From NCBI GenBank assembly GCA_963715815.1, contig OY970278.1, positions 806,001 through 870,000 on the forward strand: a DNA stretch of 64,000 nt, in the 5' to 3' direction. Position 1 is the first letter of the stretch, and every line of letters begins with the position of its first letter. The translations under genes were made by a program, and so were the position numbers. A model generated the notes under the pieces. It had not been told where the DNA came from, searched no databases, and saw only the letters and a program-made list of their open reading frames with translations. The DNA comes from JAFAMS01 sp963715815. GTDB lineage: Bacteria > Vulcanimicrobiota > Vulcanimicrobiia > Vulcanimicrobiales > Vulcanimicrobiaceae. Positions 1 through 7,403 of the stretch are shown in pieces.

Positions 1-392
1 CTGCCACCCTCCGCCGGATGATAGCTTACGAGATCGCCGGAAACGAGTGAAAGCCGGTCATCTAGTTCGCCACAGTCTACGTGCTCTCGGCTCAAGACTA
101 TAATCCTTGTACCGCGCTTCACTAGCTCTGGTCGAGGTTCATCGGGCCATAGCGGGATCTTACTGCCCCTGACTAGCCACGGTTCTCCGCGACAGAAGTT
201 GGTTTGCGATGCAAATGTGTAGACGCCGTAGTCGCGAACGAGCATGTGCTTCGTCTTGGGGATCGGTCCGGGTCTCCCGAGATACTCAAGATTTTGCGTC
301 GTCGAGCAGCCGAACAAAAGCACAGCATAACAAGTAACGGAAAGTTGAACGAGCTCGAGTATTGACCGTTGTGGAAACCTAATTGCGCGCAT
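1..392 (-). CDS. Lipoprotein, 3' end cut by window edge
   Basis: An open minus-strand frame starts with ATG at 392 and runs without a stop to base 1, giving about 130 codons. After a basic N-terminus and a hydrophobic stretch comes a lipobox-like LLFGC, so the mature protein would start at a lipid-modified cysteine and be membrane anchored outside the cytoplasm. The remainder holds two further cysteines (NFCRG and HVDCG). I recognise no family. It lies 20 bases downstream of the last gene of the His-Xaa-Ser cluster on the same strand, so it probably belongs to that transcript. Function unknown. Confidence 0.6.
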   Translation of the reverse strand, partial: MRAIRFPQRSILELVQLSVTCYAVLLFGCSTTQNLEYLGRPGPIPKTKHMLVRDYGVYTFASQTNFCRGEPWLVRGSKIPLWPDEPRPELVKRGTRIIVLSREHVDCGELDDRLSLVSGDLVSYHPAEGG

Positions 393-412
393 GCGTCAAA
401 ATGTCAAAATAG

Positions 413-772
413 TTAGTGCCGTTCATATCGCATGAGTTGCGGCTGAGCGCGCACGACGTCCAACTCCATCAGGCCGAGTTCGGCGTCATTCACGTGGAAA
501 GACAACAATTGCTGCCTCGTCCTCTCGTAGTCTATACAACGTAATTCTTCGACCGCAACGGTCTTGGCCACAGCCGCTCGCAGAGATCCGGAAATACGCG
601 CCGTATCGACATCACGCGAGTGCATATGCGCAAGGAGACAGTCCGCGTACGCGGCCTCGAATGGCTTGCTGAACAGCACCATCCCGATGCGTGGCGCAAG
701 AAGTTGCGGCATCGTCGCTAGTAGAGCTCCCAGTGCAAAAACAAGCACATAGCTGAGAGGTCGTCTAATCAA
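413..772 (-). CDS. Small membrane-anchored Hxs-associated protein (paralog 1)
   Basis: This 119-residue protein has an N-terminal membrane segment (about residues 8-25) and then a soluble helical part. The start codon is TTG at 772. It is a paralog of the protein at 1991-2392: both carry a Cys in the first soluble helix, then an alanine or serine followed by V-x-x-x-E/L-x-x-x-x-CxDY, and a (R/K)(K/Q)xLLS motif followed by an acidic AELG or ADLG stretch. Size and context match the small protein that NCBI names the TIGR03982-family His-Xaa-Ser system protein; that match is from memory and needs a profile search. Biochemical role unknown; it probably sits in the inner membrane facing the periplasm. 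Confidence 0.6.
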   Translation of the reverse strand: MIRRPLSYVLVFALGALLATMPQLLAPRIGMVLFSKPFEAAYADCLLAHMHSRDVDTARISGSLRAAVAKTVAVEELRCIDYERTRQQLLSFHVNDAELGLMELDVVRAQPQLMRYERH

Positions 773-789
773 ACGTTACCGGCGTCGCA

Positions 790-2016
790 TCAGAACGTGA
801 GGGTCTTTATAAAGCTTTCCAAGTTGGTTACATCGTCCGGGCTAAGAAAACCGACGCGGCTAGCAGTTTCCTGGCTAAATGTCAGTCGCCGATAGAAATC
901 GTTACGTTGCAGTGGCGTCATTTGACTCAGGTCGACGAGACTGAGCGGATCGAAATGAGCGACGATTGCATCTCGTAGTGTGGCCACTGAGCCCGAATGT
1001 CCATACGGAGCGGTCTTCTCGATGTTGAAGAGTGGGGGCGTTCTGAAGCGGTACAAATCCTTTGTGTTGAAGGTTGCGTTGTAGCGCCCGTAGTCGATTC
1101 CAAAGCCGTTCTTTCCAAACCCGAGCTGTGGGAACGCGACGGTGTGAAACTTGAAGTCGGAGAAGTACGGGCCCGAGTGGCACGTGATGCATCGACCGCT
1201 TCCGTAGAAGACGAGCGCCCCCCGTAGTTCCGATTCGGTGAGTTCACCGTTGTCGTAGGTAAAGCGTTCAAGTCGCGTTTGTTTGACACGGAAATTACTT
1301 CGTATGAATGATGCGATCGCACGCGCGAAATCGGTATAGGTCAGAGCTGACACGGGCTTGTGTAAATAGGCGGCAAGCCTGCGCGAAGCGTCAGGTTCAC
1401 CATTCTCAAGGTTGCGAGCGATCGCGGCGTAGACGATCCGCGCGTCCCGTACAGATTCGCGCTTATTTTGCCCAATGAAAGCGTCCGTGTCGTCCAGCAT
1501 CTCGCGTATCTCGACGACCGGCAAATGCGCGGCTGTTACGAGCGGATCGTTAGATGGTGGCGCGGATCCAAACTGACTGATGACCTTCCCGTTAACAAGA
1601 CTGATTCGGCCGTCCCAAAAGAAGACGTTGAAGCCCTTCCCTCCGCGTCCCCAGAAGGGGAGTGTCTTACGGCCGAGGAGCTTCGCCCCGCTAAGCAATC
1701 GACTTGGACCCGCGCCCATTCCCCCGATCGCGGCTGCATTGGGTATGCCATCGGAGGAACCGAATTTGTCTTGGTGACACGTTTGACACGAGATGTTCCC
1801 GTTAAGGCTAAGCTTCGTACTCGCGAAGATCGTCTTGCCGATTGGCACCAATTCGGGATCAGGATTTTGATATAGATCGCGCGCATGCTCGAAGCCGCCG
1901 GCTACGATTTGCTGGCGTAATATAGCCTGAATCCCTTCGCCCATCGGCGCTGCAGCGAGAGGCGCGAGGAAAATCAGGCCAACGAATAAGCTAGTACTTA
2001 ATCTGATGTGTCTCAA
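790..2016 (-). CDS. MauG-like di-haem cytochrome c peroxidase family protein, Hxs-associated
   Basis: The 408-residue protein has a signal peptide (residues 1-23) and two c-type haem sites, CQTCH at 77-81 and CITCH at 276-280. This is the layout of the bacterial cytochrome c peroxidase/MauG family, and an FFWDGR motif sits between the sites. Members act in the periplasm, reducing peroxide or, like MauG, oxidising side chains of a partner protein. The start is TTG at 2016, inside the end of the upstream gene (26-base overlap), which indicates translational coupling; no other start gives the signal peptide. Known Hxs loci often include a MauG-like gene, so a role in oxidising the modified HxsA product is a reasonable inference but unproven. 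Confidence 0.85.
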   Translation of the reverse strand: MRHIRLSTSLFVGLIFLAPLAAAPMGEGIQAILRQQIVAGGFEHARDLYQNPDPELVPIGKTIFASTKLSLNGNISCQTCHQDKFGSSDGIPNAAAIGGMGAGPSRLLSGAKLLGRKTLPFWGRGGKGFNVFFWDGRISLVNGKVISQFGSAPPSNDPLVTAAHLPVVEIREMLDDTDAFIGQNKRESVRDARIVYAAIARNLENGEPDASRRLAAYLHKPVSALTYTDFARAIASFIRSNFRVKQTRLERFTYDNGELTESELRGALVFYGSGRCITCHSGPYFSDFKFHTVAFPQLGFGKNGFGIDYGRYNATFNTKDLYRFRTPPLFNIEKTAPYGHSGSVATLRDAIVAHFDPLSLVDLSQMTPLQRNDFYRRLTFSQETASRVGFLSPDDVTNLESFIKTLTF

Positions 2017-2392
2017 CGAACGCCCTTACGTCCTTGGCTCGTTCCTCGATCGTCTCAAGACCTAAGCGGCCGAGATCGGCTTCCGTGACGCCCATCGAAA
2101 GCAATTTCTTGCGCATCATGTCGTAGTCATCGCACTCAATTAGGCCAACCTCCGACGCCTTCAGAGTTCTTACGGCGTCATCACTTGGTGCGCTGAGCAT
2201 TCCATTCTTTGCGATGAGATGCTCTCGCATGACGTTGTCGCACCTAAAAACGAGCTCTTTATATTGCTTACCGTAGAGCGCCACCGCAATCTTTGGAACG
2301 GCGAATTCCTTGAAGGCGAGCGCAAAAATGATTATCAGAGCACAGCAGTTCAGTATAGTGAGCACGGTGCTAAAGCGAAAGCGCTTCAGCAC
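1991..2392 (-). CDS. Small membrane-anchored Hxs-associated protein (paralog 2)
   Basis: A 133-residue protein with one N-terminal membrane segment (about residues 9-27) and a helical, charged remainder. Its start is GTG at 2392, overlapping the stop of the upstream gene by seven bases (GTGCTGA). It shares with the 413-772 protein a conserved Cys, the CDDY/CIDY element and the KKLLSMG-like motif ending in EADLG. The pair therefore look like duplicated subunits of the Hxs system, plausibly the TIGR03982 family. Nothing in the sequence suggests catalysis. It overlaps the MauG-like gene downstream, so the two are expected to be made together. Confidence 0.65.
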   Translation of the reverse strand: MLKRFRFSTVLTILNCCALIIIFALAFKEFAVPKIAVALYGKQYKELVFRCDNVMREHLIAKNGMLSAPSDDAVRTLKASEVGLIECDDYDMMRKKLLSMGVTEADLGRLGLETIEERAKDVRAFVETHQIKY

Positions 2393-2784
2393 TTCATCGC
2401 CCGGATAGTTTGCGAGTCTAGCGACCCGGTCGGTCGGATGCCATTGTGCTCCTGATAAAGGTAAATCGCCTCAACGAGCTTGGCATTAAATCGGACGATC
2501 TCATCGCCAACATCATAGCCGAGGTCCGACAAACGATCAGAACACCTTTCAAGCCGTAGATACGACAGGTCCCCAGAAGCGTTCTCCGACCTCCGGGCCT
2601 CCTGATCGAATGCGACCGCTGGCGTCGCGGGCAGGATAAACTCCCTTGGAGTGCTCCGCTCGTTGCGCCCTCCGTCGGACGATGCGTGAATCACGATCGG
2701 GTATTCTAGCGAGCGAACCCAGTAGACAGAGATCATCGCCGCAATGGCAATTACTACCATGGAAAGAAGCGCGGCGGGCTTCAC
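2386..2784 (-). CDS. Membrane-anchored peptidoglycan-binding-like protein of the Hxs locus
   Basis: The 132-residue protein has an N-terminal membrane segment (residues 4-24), a low-complexity linker and a C-terminal helical domain of about 50 residues. That domain carries LGYDVG, then LYQEHNGI, then TGSLDSQT, the pattern of the peptidoglycan-binding domain 1 fold. In other genomes I recall HxsA as a single protein combining a His-Ser repeat with such a domain; here the two parts are separate genes. It begins at 2784, directly after the hxsC stop. Likely role: anchoring or presenting the modified product at the cell wall. The function is inferred. Confidence 0.65.
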   Translation of the reverse strand: MKPAALLSMVVIAIAAMISVYWVRSLEYPIVIHASSDGGRNERSTPREFILPATPAVAFDQEARRSENASGDLSYLRLERCSDRLSDLGYDVGDEIVRFNAKLVEAIYLYQEHNGIRPTGSLDSQTIRAMKC

Positions 2785-3999
2785 CTAGGCTGCGCCCGTT
2801 CGGATCGGTAACGACATAGTGTCGTCTTCCGACAATTTGATCGGACGGATATAGTCGCTGTACCGCAGACTCGCCGAGCTGAAGAACCCACCGCATTGTT
2901 CGCGCTTGGAACAGTCGGTGCACTCCGCGAAGTATTCGTTCTTCCAATCGGAGATAGACTTCTTGGAAAATCTCCACAGGCGTTGATCGAGAACGCAAAG
3001 CTGGTGATTGTAGATCGAAACGTTTACGCCATGCAGCGCGAGGTGTGTAACAGCGTCGTAAAGATGCGAACGATAGTCATGGGGGTCGACCCACAGATCT
3101 GCAATATTGAATTTCGTAAAGCCGGTCATCTCTAGACCCATGATCGCAACGTGGTCTATGAAGAGTAGATTCCGCGTGATGAACTCCGCAAGTTCCTTGA
3201 GGCGCTCATATGTTTGCTTATGCACGACAACCCGAATCTCAACGCGCTGCCCATAGCGCTTAAGATTAAGAATCCCTCGGATCGTGTCGTCGAATGCACC
3301 GTGCGCCTGCACGACGTAGTCGTGAATGTTTGCTATGTCTGAATAGACCGGTATTCCAACCATGAGATCGGGGTGTCCAACAGCGGCGTAATCGCTTGCA
3401 AAGCTCTCGTCGGAAAAGCGGCGCCCATTCGATAGAACATGTATTGCGGTATCCGGCAACCAGGCCTTAGTCGCGTTGAGAATGCGAATGAGATTCTGCC
3501 CAAGGAGCGTGGGCTCGCCTCCGGAGTACACGAGCTCTCGTGTGCCCCGATCGATCATTGGCAGCAGCTCCAAGACTTCGTTGACGATCCAGGAGTCATC
3601 CGCAAGCTTCGGTGGCTGCGAGCACATAAGGCAGTAGTTGTTGCATTGTTCCGTAAGAAGAATGCTGTTACAATTCGCGCCTCGGCGATAAAGTGTCCGT
3701 ACGCCGCGTCGCTTCGGCGAGACGCGAATAATATCGCCATCCGCGAGATAGGAGAACGCCTTCGACAGGCGGAGCGTCGGGCGCTTGTCGGACACGTGCG
3801 CCGCGAGTTCGGGATTATTGCCGATCAGGACATAGAGGCGGAAGCCCTCGGGCATCGTGGCGACCGGCGATCTCGCAAGATAGGCGGAGGTCGATCGCAG
3901 GGGTTTCGCAAGCCGCTCGTTTTCGCAAAGACGGATCAAGAACGGTGACGTTTCGGCAACATTCTCGAATTTGAGCGATTCGGCACCGAGCGTCAGCAT
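2785..3999 (-). CDS. hxsC: His-Xaa-Ser system radical SAM maturase HxsC
   Basis: A 404-residue radical SAM enzyme. The iron-sulfur cluster motif is CNNYCLMC (Cys 119, 123, 126) followed by SQPPK, a sequence I associate with HxsC. A C-terminal cysteine group (CTDC and a following CGG near residues 365-380) suggests an auxiliary cluster. The YSGGEP motif for SAM binding is present. These enzymes use a 4Fe-4S cluster and S-adenosylmethionine to generate a radical and modify a peptide, presumably the His-x-Ser tail of the protein at 5783-6058. It follows hxsB by six bases in one operon. The chemistry of the product has not been established for this family. Confidence 0.9.
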   Translation of the reverse strand: MLTLGAESLKFENVAETSPFLIRLCENERLAKPLRSTSAYLARSPVATMPEGFRLYVLIGNNPELAAHVSDKRPTLRLSKAFSYLADGDIIRVSPKRRGVRTLYRRGANCNSILLTEQCNNYCLMCSQPPKLADDSWIVNEVLELLPMIDRGTRELVYSGGEPTLLGQNLIRILNATKAWLPDTAIHVLSNGRRFSDESFASDYAAVGHPDLMVGIPVYSDIANIHDYVVQAHGAFDDTIRGILNLKRYGQRVEIRVVVHKQTYERLKELAEFITRNLLFIDHVAIMGLEMTGFTKFNIADLWVDPHDYRSHLYDAVTHLALHGVNVSIYNHQLCVLDQRLWRFSKKSISDWKNEYFAECTDCSKREQCGGFFSSASLRYSDYIRPIKLSEDDTMSLPIRTGAA

Positions 4000-4005
4000 G
4001 TTCGC

Positions 4006-5463
4006 TTATGCCGCGATCCAGCTAGTCAGGATATCCCGGGTTTCCGAGTCACGCCGCAAGAGGATGATGAGCCGTTTGATGATCGACATGTTTCGTCGAC
4101 AGAAAGTCGAGGAAGGCTTATGCCCTACAAAGTCGCGCTGCGTAGCGTGATGGAGTACAGGATCCGATCCGCAGAATGGAAGCAGGGCGCAGTCGGAACA
4201 CATTGGCACGCTATCGGAGAAACTCTCTTCGAGCGGATCGAGGAGGGCGTCCGATAGAATAATTTCCTCCCATGTATCGCGGTGCACATTGCCGAGTAAG
4301 AACGTCTTGTCGCCCATTTCGGCGAGCATCCGGCTCTCGTCAGAGGCATACACATCGCCGTCGTAATTGTAGATCAGCGCGCCGATCCCGATGCCCGCCG
4401 GATTCCGCAGGTCGACATAGCCTGATTCCAGCGGTGTGAGCATTTTAGAAAGCAGAATACTTGAATAGTGTTCGGCAAAAAACAAGCCATCGCGATTGAG
4501 CTCGATAATGTAGTCGAGCCCCGCGAAAAAGAAGTCGAGCCATTCATCGGCATCATATGCCGCGTACCATTTGGTTTTTATTGCGAAACCGTATGGCGAA
4601 AGCGGCCGGAGAAATATTCGGCTGAAGCCCTGTCGTACATACTCATCGACGATGTCGGCGGCGCGACCCAGGCTCGCTTTTGTCGTCGTCATGAGCGCGC
4701 TAACGCTATCGCGCCCTAGTACATTCCTTGCCCGTTCGATTCCCGCGATGGCTCGCTCGTACGAGTCGCCGCCGGGACGTGGTCGGTTCTGATTGTGCAC
4801 GTCGACTGGCCCGTCGAGCGACGTCGAGATGAGAATCTTGTGTTCTTTGCAATAAGTGAGGATATCGTCGGTCAAGAGCGCCAGATTTGTGGCAATGACG
4901 AAACGAAGATCGCGTTGCTCGCTCGCGTTGATGTGTTCGGCTCGTTCGACGATGTATTTGATTAGGTCGAAGTTTAATAACGGCTCTCCGCCCTGAAATT
5001 CAATCTTCAGTGCAGGAGACGGCGACCGAAAGACCATTGCCAGCGCTCGATCAGCCGTATCGATCGACATATCGAAGGCAGCCGCGTCGTTGCTTCGGCG
5101 AGATACTTGGCAGTAGGGGCAGGAGTGCTCGCAGCGCAGTGTCACGACGAACATATGCAATGCCGTAAAATCCGCGAATCGCGAGTACTTCGTGCGCACT
5201 TTGAGAGCCAGAAGGTCTAGGCCAACATTCGAGCTCGAATCCAAAAGGAAATGCTTCGCTTTTAGCGTTGCATAGGCGTCCGAAGTTCTATCCAGTCGAT
5301 GATGACCGAGATCCTGTAATGTCGTACGGTCAACGACGGTGAATTCTCCGGCTTGATTTGTTAGGACGTAGTCGTCGCCGCCAAGCTGTGTGAATTTAAA
5401 CGGCAATAATTGGTAAACGCCGTCGCTTGGACTAAATGCTTCGACCGCCTCAAACTTCGCCAT
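4006..5463 (-). CDS. hxsB: His-Xaa-Ser system radical SAM maturase HxsB
   Basis: A 485-residue SPASM-type radical SAM enzyme. The N-terminal ~100 residues precede a cluster motif CEHSCPYCQVS (Cys 111, 115, 118), then a QGGEPL SAM-binding motif. A C-terminal cysteine-rich region (CSDCALLPFCG near residue 425, a further Cys downstream) would hold auxiliary clusters. I chose the ATG at 5463 over an upstream in-frame ATG at 5499 because it overlaps the hxsD stop by only 14 bases and removes a run of residues unlike the family. HxsB and HxsC occur as an obligate pair, which supports both calls. The target is presumably HxsA; the reaction is unknown. Confidence 0.9.
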   Translation of the reverse strand: MAKFEAVEAFSPSDGVYQLLPFKFTQLGGDDYVLTNQAGEFTVVDRTTLQDLGHHRLDRTSDAYATLKAKHFLLDSSSNVGLDLLALKVRTKYSRFADFTALHMFVVTLRCEHSCPYCQVSRRSNDAAAFDMSIDTADRALAMVFRSPSPALKIEFQGGEPLLNFDLIKYIVERAEHINASEQRDLRFVIATNLALLTDDILTYCKEHKILISTSLDGPVDVHNQNRPRPGGDSYERAIAGIERARNVLGRDSVSALMTTTKASLGRAADIVDEYVRQGFSRIFLRPLSPYGFAIKTKWYAAYDADEWLDFFFAGLDYIIELNRDGLFFAEHYSSILLSKMLTPLESGYVDLRNPAGIGIGALIYNYDGDVYASDESRMLAEMGDKTFLLGNVHRDTWEEIILSDALLDPLEESFSDSVPMCSDCALLPFCGSDPVLHHATQRDFVGHKPSSTFCRRNMSIIKRLIILLRRDSETRDILTSWIAA

Positions 5464-5770
5464 CACGCTGCAGACCAGTCTTGGAGAAAGCGTACGCAAG
5501 GATGGTATTGCGGACGTGTTCTGTCTCCGCCGCGATACTTTGTCGCAGATCCTGATCGAGAACTTCGTTGCGAAAGCCGTTCTTGACGTCAGCAGCCTTT
5601 TCGGTCGTGTAGTTCGGCGGAAATTCGAGCGTGCAGACGATCTCAGCTCCGCTGAGCGAAAAGTTAAACGAGCAGCGGTCGCTGAATCGGTAGGCAGCTT
5701 TCTTTACGGTATCGATGCTGTAAACGGCGGTTGAAAAGCGAACCTCGCTGCGTGTTTCAGCGCCCGACAT
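5450..5770 (-). CDS. hxsD: His-Xaa-Ser system protein HxsD
   Basis: A 106-residue soluble protein between hxsA and hxsB. Its C-terminal half contains FRNEVLDQDLRQ, which resembles the conserved F-x-N-E-L-L-D-Y/Q-x-L-R-E stretch that defines HxsD. There is no signal peptide or membrane segment, so it acts in the cytoplasm, probably as a partner or leader-binding component for the radical SAM enzymes; that role is inference. It starts 12 bases after the hxsA stop and its end overlaps hxsB, which puts it in the same transcript. Confidence 0.85.
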   Translation of the reverse strand: MSGAETRSEVRFSTAVYSIDTVKKAAYRFSDRCSFNFSLSGAEIVCTLEFPPNYTTEKAADVKNGFRNEVLDQDLRQSIAAETEHVRNTILAYAFSKTGLQRDGEV

Positions 5771-5782
5771 CGCTAAGAAGCC

Positions 5783-6058
5783 TTAGGAGCTCGAGCCGTG
5801 TGAAGCGTGCGATCCGTGTGAGCCGTGCGAGCCGTGAGACCCGTGCGACGAATGTTGCGCGACCGAGGGAGAACTTTGATCCGCATGACTGATAACGAAA
5901 CCGTCAGACGCCGTGCCTGCCGCAGACGACGACACCACACTCGCCTGGTTTGGGAACAGCGAGTTCGCGAGCGCGTTACCTCCGACGACGGCCCCCAACA
6001 GGGTCGCCGCTGATAACGCGATCGGTGTCAAAAAAGCGCGCTTTTTCATAAAACGCAT
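5783..6058 (-). CDS. hxsA: His-Xaa-Ser repeat protein HxsA (probable substrate peptide)
   Basis: A 91-residue precursor: a basic start and a hydrophobic signal segment (to about residue 32), a Ser/Ala-rich spacer, then seven consecutive His-x-Ser triplets (residues 69-89) and two extra serines. This is the defining region of HxsA, the expected substrate of HxsB/HxsC. Unlike the HxsA proteins I recall, it lacks a peptidoglycan-binding domain, which is encoded separately at 2386-2784. Two starts are possible. A GGGAG ribosome site lies two bases before the ATG at 6058 and eleven before the ATG at 6049, so 6049 may be the real one. It is first in the hxsA-D-B-C order; the 192 bases upstream should hold the promoter. 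Confidence 0.85.
   Translation of the reverse strand: MRFMKKRAFLTPIALSAATLLGAVVGGNALANSLFPNQASVVSSSAAGTASDGFVISHADQSSPSVAQHSSHGSHGSHGSHGSHASHGSSS
5792..5854 (-). repeat. Seven tandem 9-bp units encoding His-x-Ser
   Basis: Seven imperfect 9-base units encode HSS, HGS (four times), HAS and HGS at the C-terminus of hxsA. Codons vary between units (the glycine and serine codons differ), so the array is kept by selection on the protein rather than being a recent DNA expansion. Slippage could still change unit number between strains. Confidence 0.85.
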
Positions 6059-6250
6059 AACTCCCAGCGTAAGAGGTACATGCCTACTTCGCTAGGCGTC
6101 GTCAACCTGGCCTTCACATTTCACCTAACCGCGATAGTGTCGACTGTTGAGCCGGCGGATTGCCTCTGACGGCCGCGGCGCCCGGAGAAGGCTGGGACAT
6201 CTGTCGGCACTTTACTGAAATACACGGGCGCGAAGGATACCTGACCTTGC

Positions 6251-7366
6251 TTACAGTGGGGGCGTAAGGTTTTTCGGGTCGCCCCCAAGGTAGGTGTATC
6301 GTGTCTGCATCTCCGCGTATGCCTGTTTAAAGTACTGTTCCGCCACTGCCACCCGTTCAGCCGCTGGTTTGTCTGCGCCAGGCTGGGTTAGGTCCCGCGT
6401 AGCTAAATCGTCGAGTCCGCGCTTGAATTCGAGCCATCCCGCGCGAAGCAATCTGGCAGCTGGCTCCAAACCATCAGGGATTCGGACCGCCGCTTCGGTG
6501 ACGGCGCCTTCAGCTAACTCTCTTGCACGTTCGATCGCGTTTGACGCCGAAACTGTATCTCCGTAGGTTGTTGCGGTTTGGGCGCGCTCAATCCACACGT
6601 ACGCGGCAATGTACCTTGGCTGTGTCCGCTCCCAATATTCTTTAATAGCGGCGCGCACGGCGTGTCCGTCCGTTCTCCGTTGCCCAGTACTTGTAGGCGT
6701 GGCTGTTGGTTTAGGATGGCCTCCATCGAAATCTCGCGACTTTCCATTCCTCGCCGCATGGTGGTGTGGCGTCGGTCGTGCCGTCGGAGTCGTGATCTCC
6801 GAAGGAGAGGGAAAGGGTGATACGATGACGGGCGCAGCACTTGGGGTCGCGAGAGAGATTTGCATCTCAGAATTGATGCGCCTGAAGTCCTCCATGACAA
6901 GCGTTGACACGGGCTTAGCAGGGCCCCCGAGAACGAATCCATTTTCCGGATTCGCCGCAATTCCAATCGCGTCGGATGCCTTTTGATAGTCGTGCATTTG
7001 TTCGTATGCAAGCGCAGCGACGCGACTAAATTGCTCTATTACGCTGCCTTCTCCAACGGCCCGTAGCCGTTGGAGATCGCAGGTACCCCACTCATAATAG
7101 TACGTTACGGTCGACCATTCGCGGCGATAGAAATAGCACGTTGCAATATATGTTCGCCAGCGATAGTCTCGTGCGATGACAGTCTTGATTTGCTCAGGAG
7201 TGAACGCTTCTCGCCCCTGTTTTGCCCACGGTGTCGACGCGGCAAAGTCCTCGCAGCTCAGCGTTGATCGAGCTGCATCTGACGCATCATATCCGGACGC
7301 ATTGGCGATCTCATTGAAACCAATCGATAAGAAGACTCCGAGAGCAGCGGCAACAGTGCCCCTCAT
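6251..7366 (-). CDS. Secreted protein of unknown function upstream of hxsA
   Basis: A 371-residue exported protein. The start at 7366 gives a clean signal peptide (MRGTVAAALGVFLSIG, cleavage near ANA); the longer frame from 7432 adds an unlikely basic leader. The N-terminal part (to about residue 190) is Trp/Tyr/Cys-rich with helical repeat character, followed by a Pro/Thr/Ser-rich linker containing HHH. A C-terminal helical region of about 130 residues resembles tetratricopeptide-like or four-helix folds. It lies between the second MauG-like gene and hxsA on the same strand, so a role with the Hxs product is possible. I recognise no family. Confidence 0.7.
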   Translation of the reverse strand: MRGTVAAALGVFLSIGFNEIANASGYDASDAARSTLSCEDFAASTPWAKQGREAFTPEQIKTVIARDYRWRTYIATCYFYRREWSTVTYYYEWGTCDLQRLRAVGEGSVIEQFSRVAALAYEQMHDYQKASDAIGIAANPENGFVLGGPAKPVSTLVMEDFRRINSEMQISLATPSAAPVIVSPFPSPSEITTPTARPTPHHHAARNGKSRDFDGGHPKPTATPTSTGQRRTDGHAVRAAIKEYWERTQPRYIAAYVWIERAQTATTYGDTVSASNAIERARELAEGAVTEAAVRIPDGLEPAARLLRAGWLEFKRGLDDLATRDLTQPGADKPAAERVAVAEQYFKQAYAEMQTRYTYLGGDPKNLTPPL

Positions 7367-7403
7367 GTTCAGCAATTGCAAACTGCGCAGTGAGTGTACG
7401 AAT

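Noticed and set aside
5790..5860. Short tandem repeats considered as a CRISPR or mobile repeat
   Set aside because: Units are nine bases, contiguous and in frame; they encode His-x-Ser.
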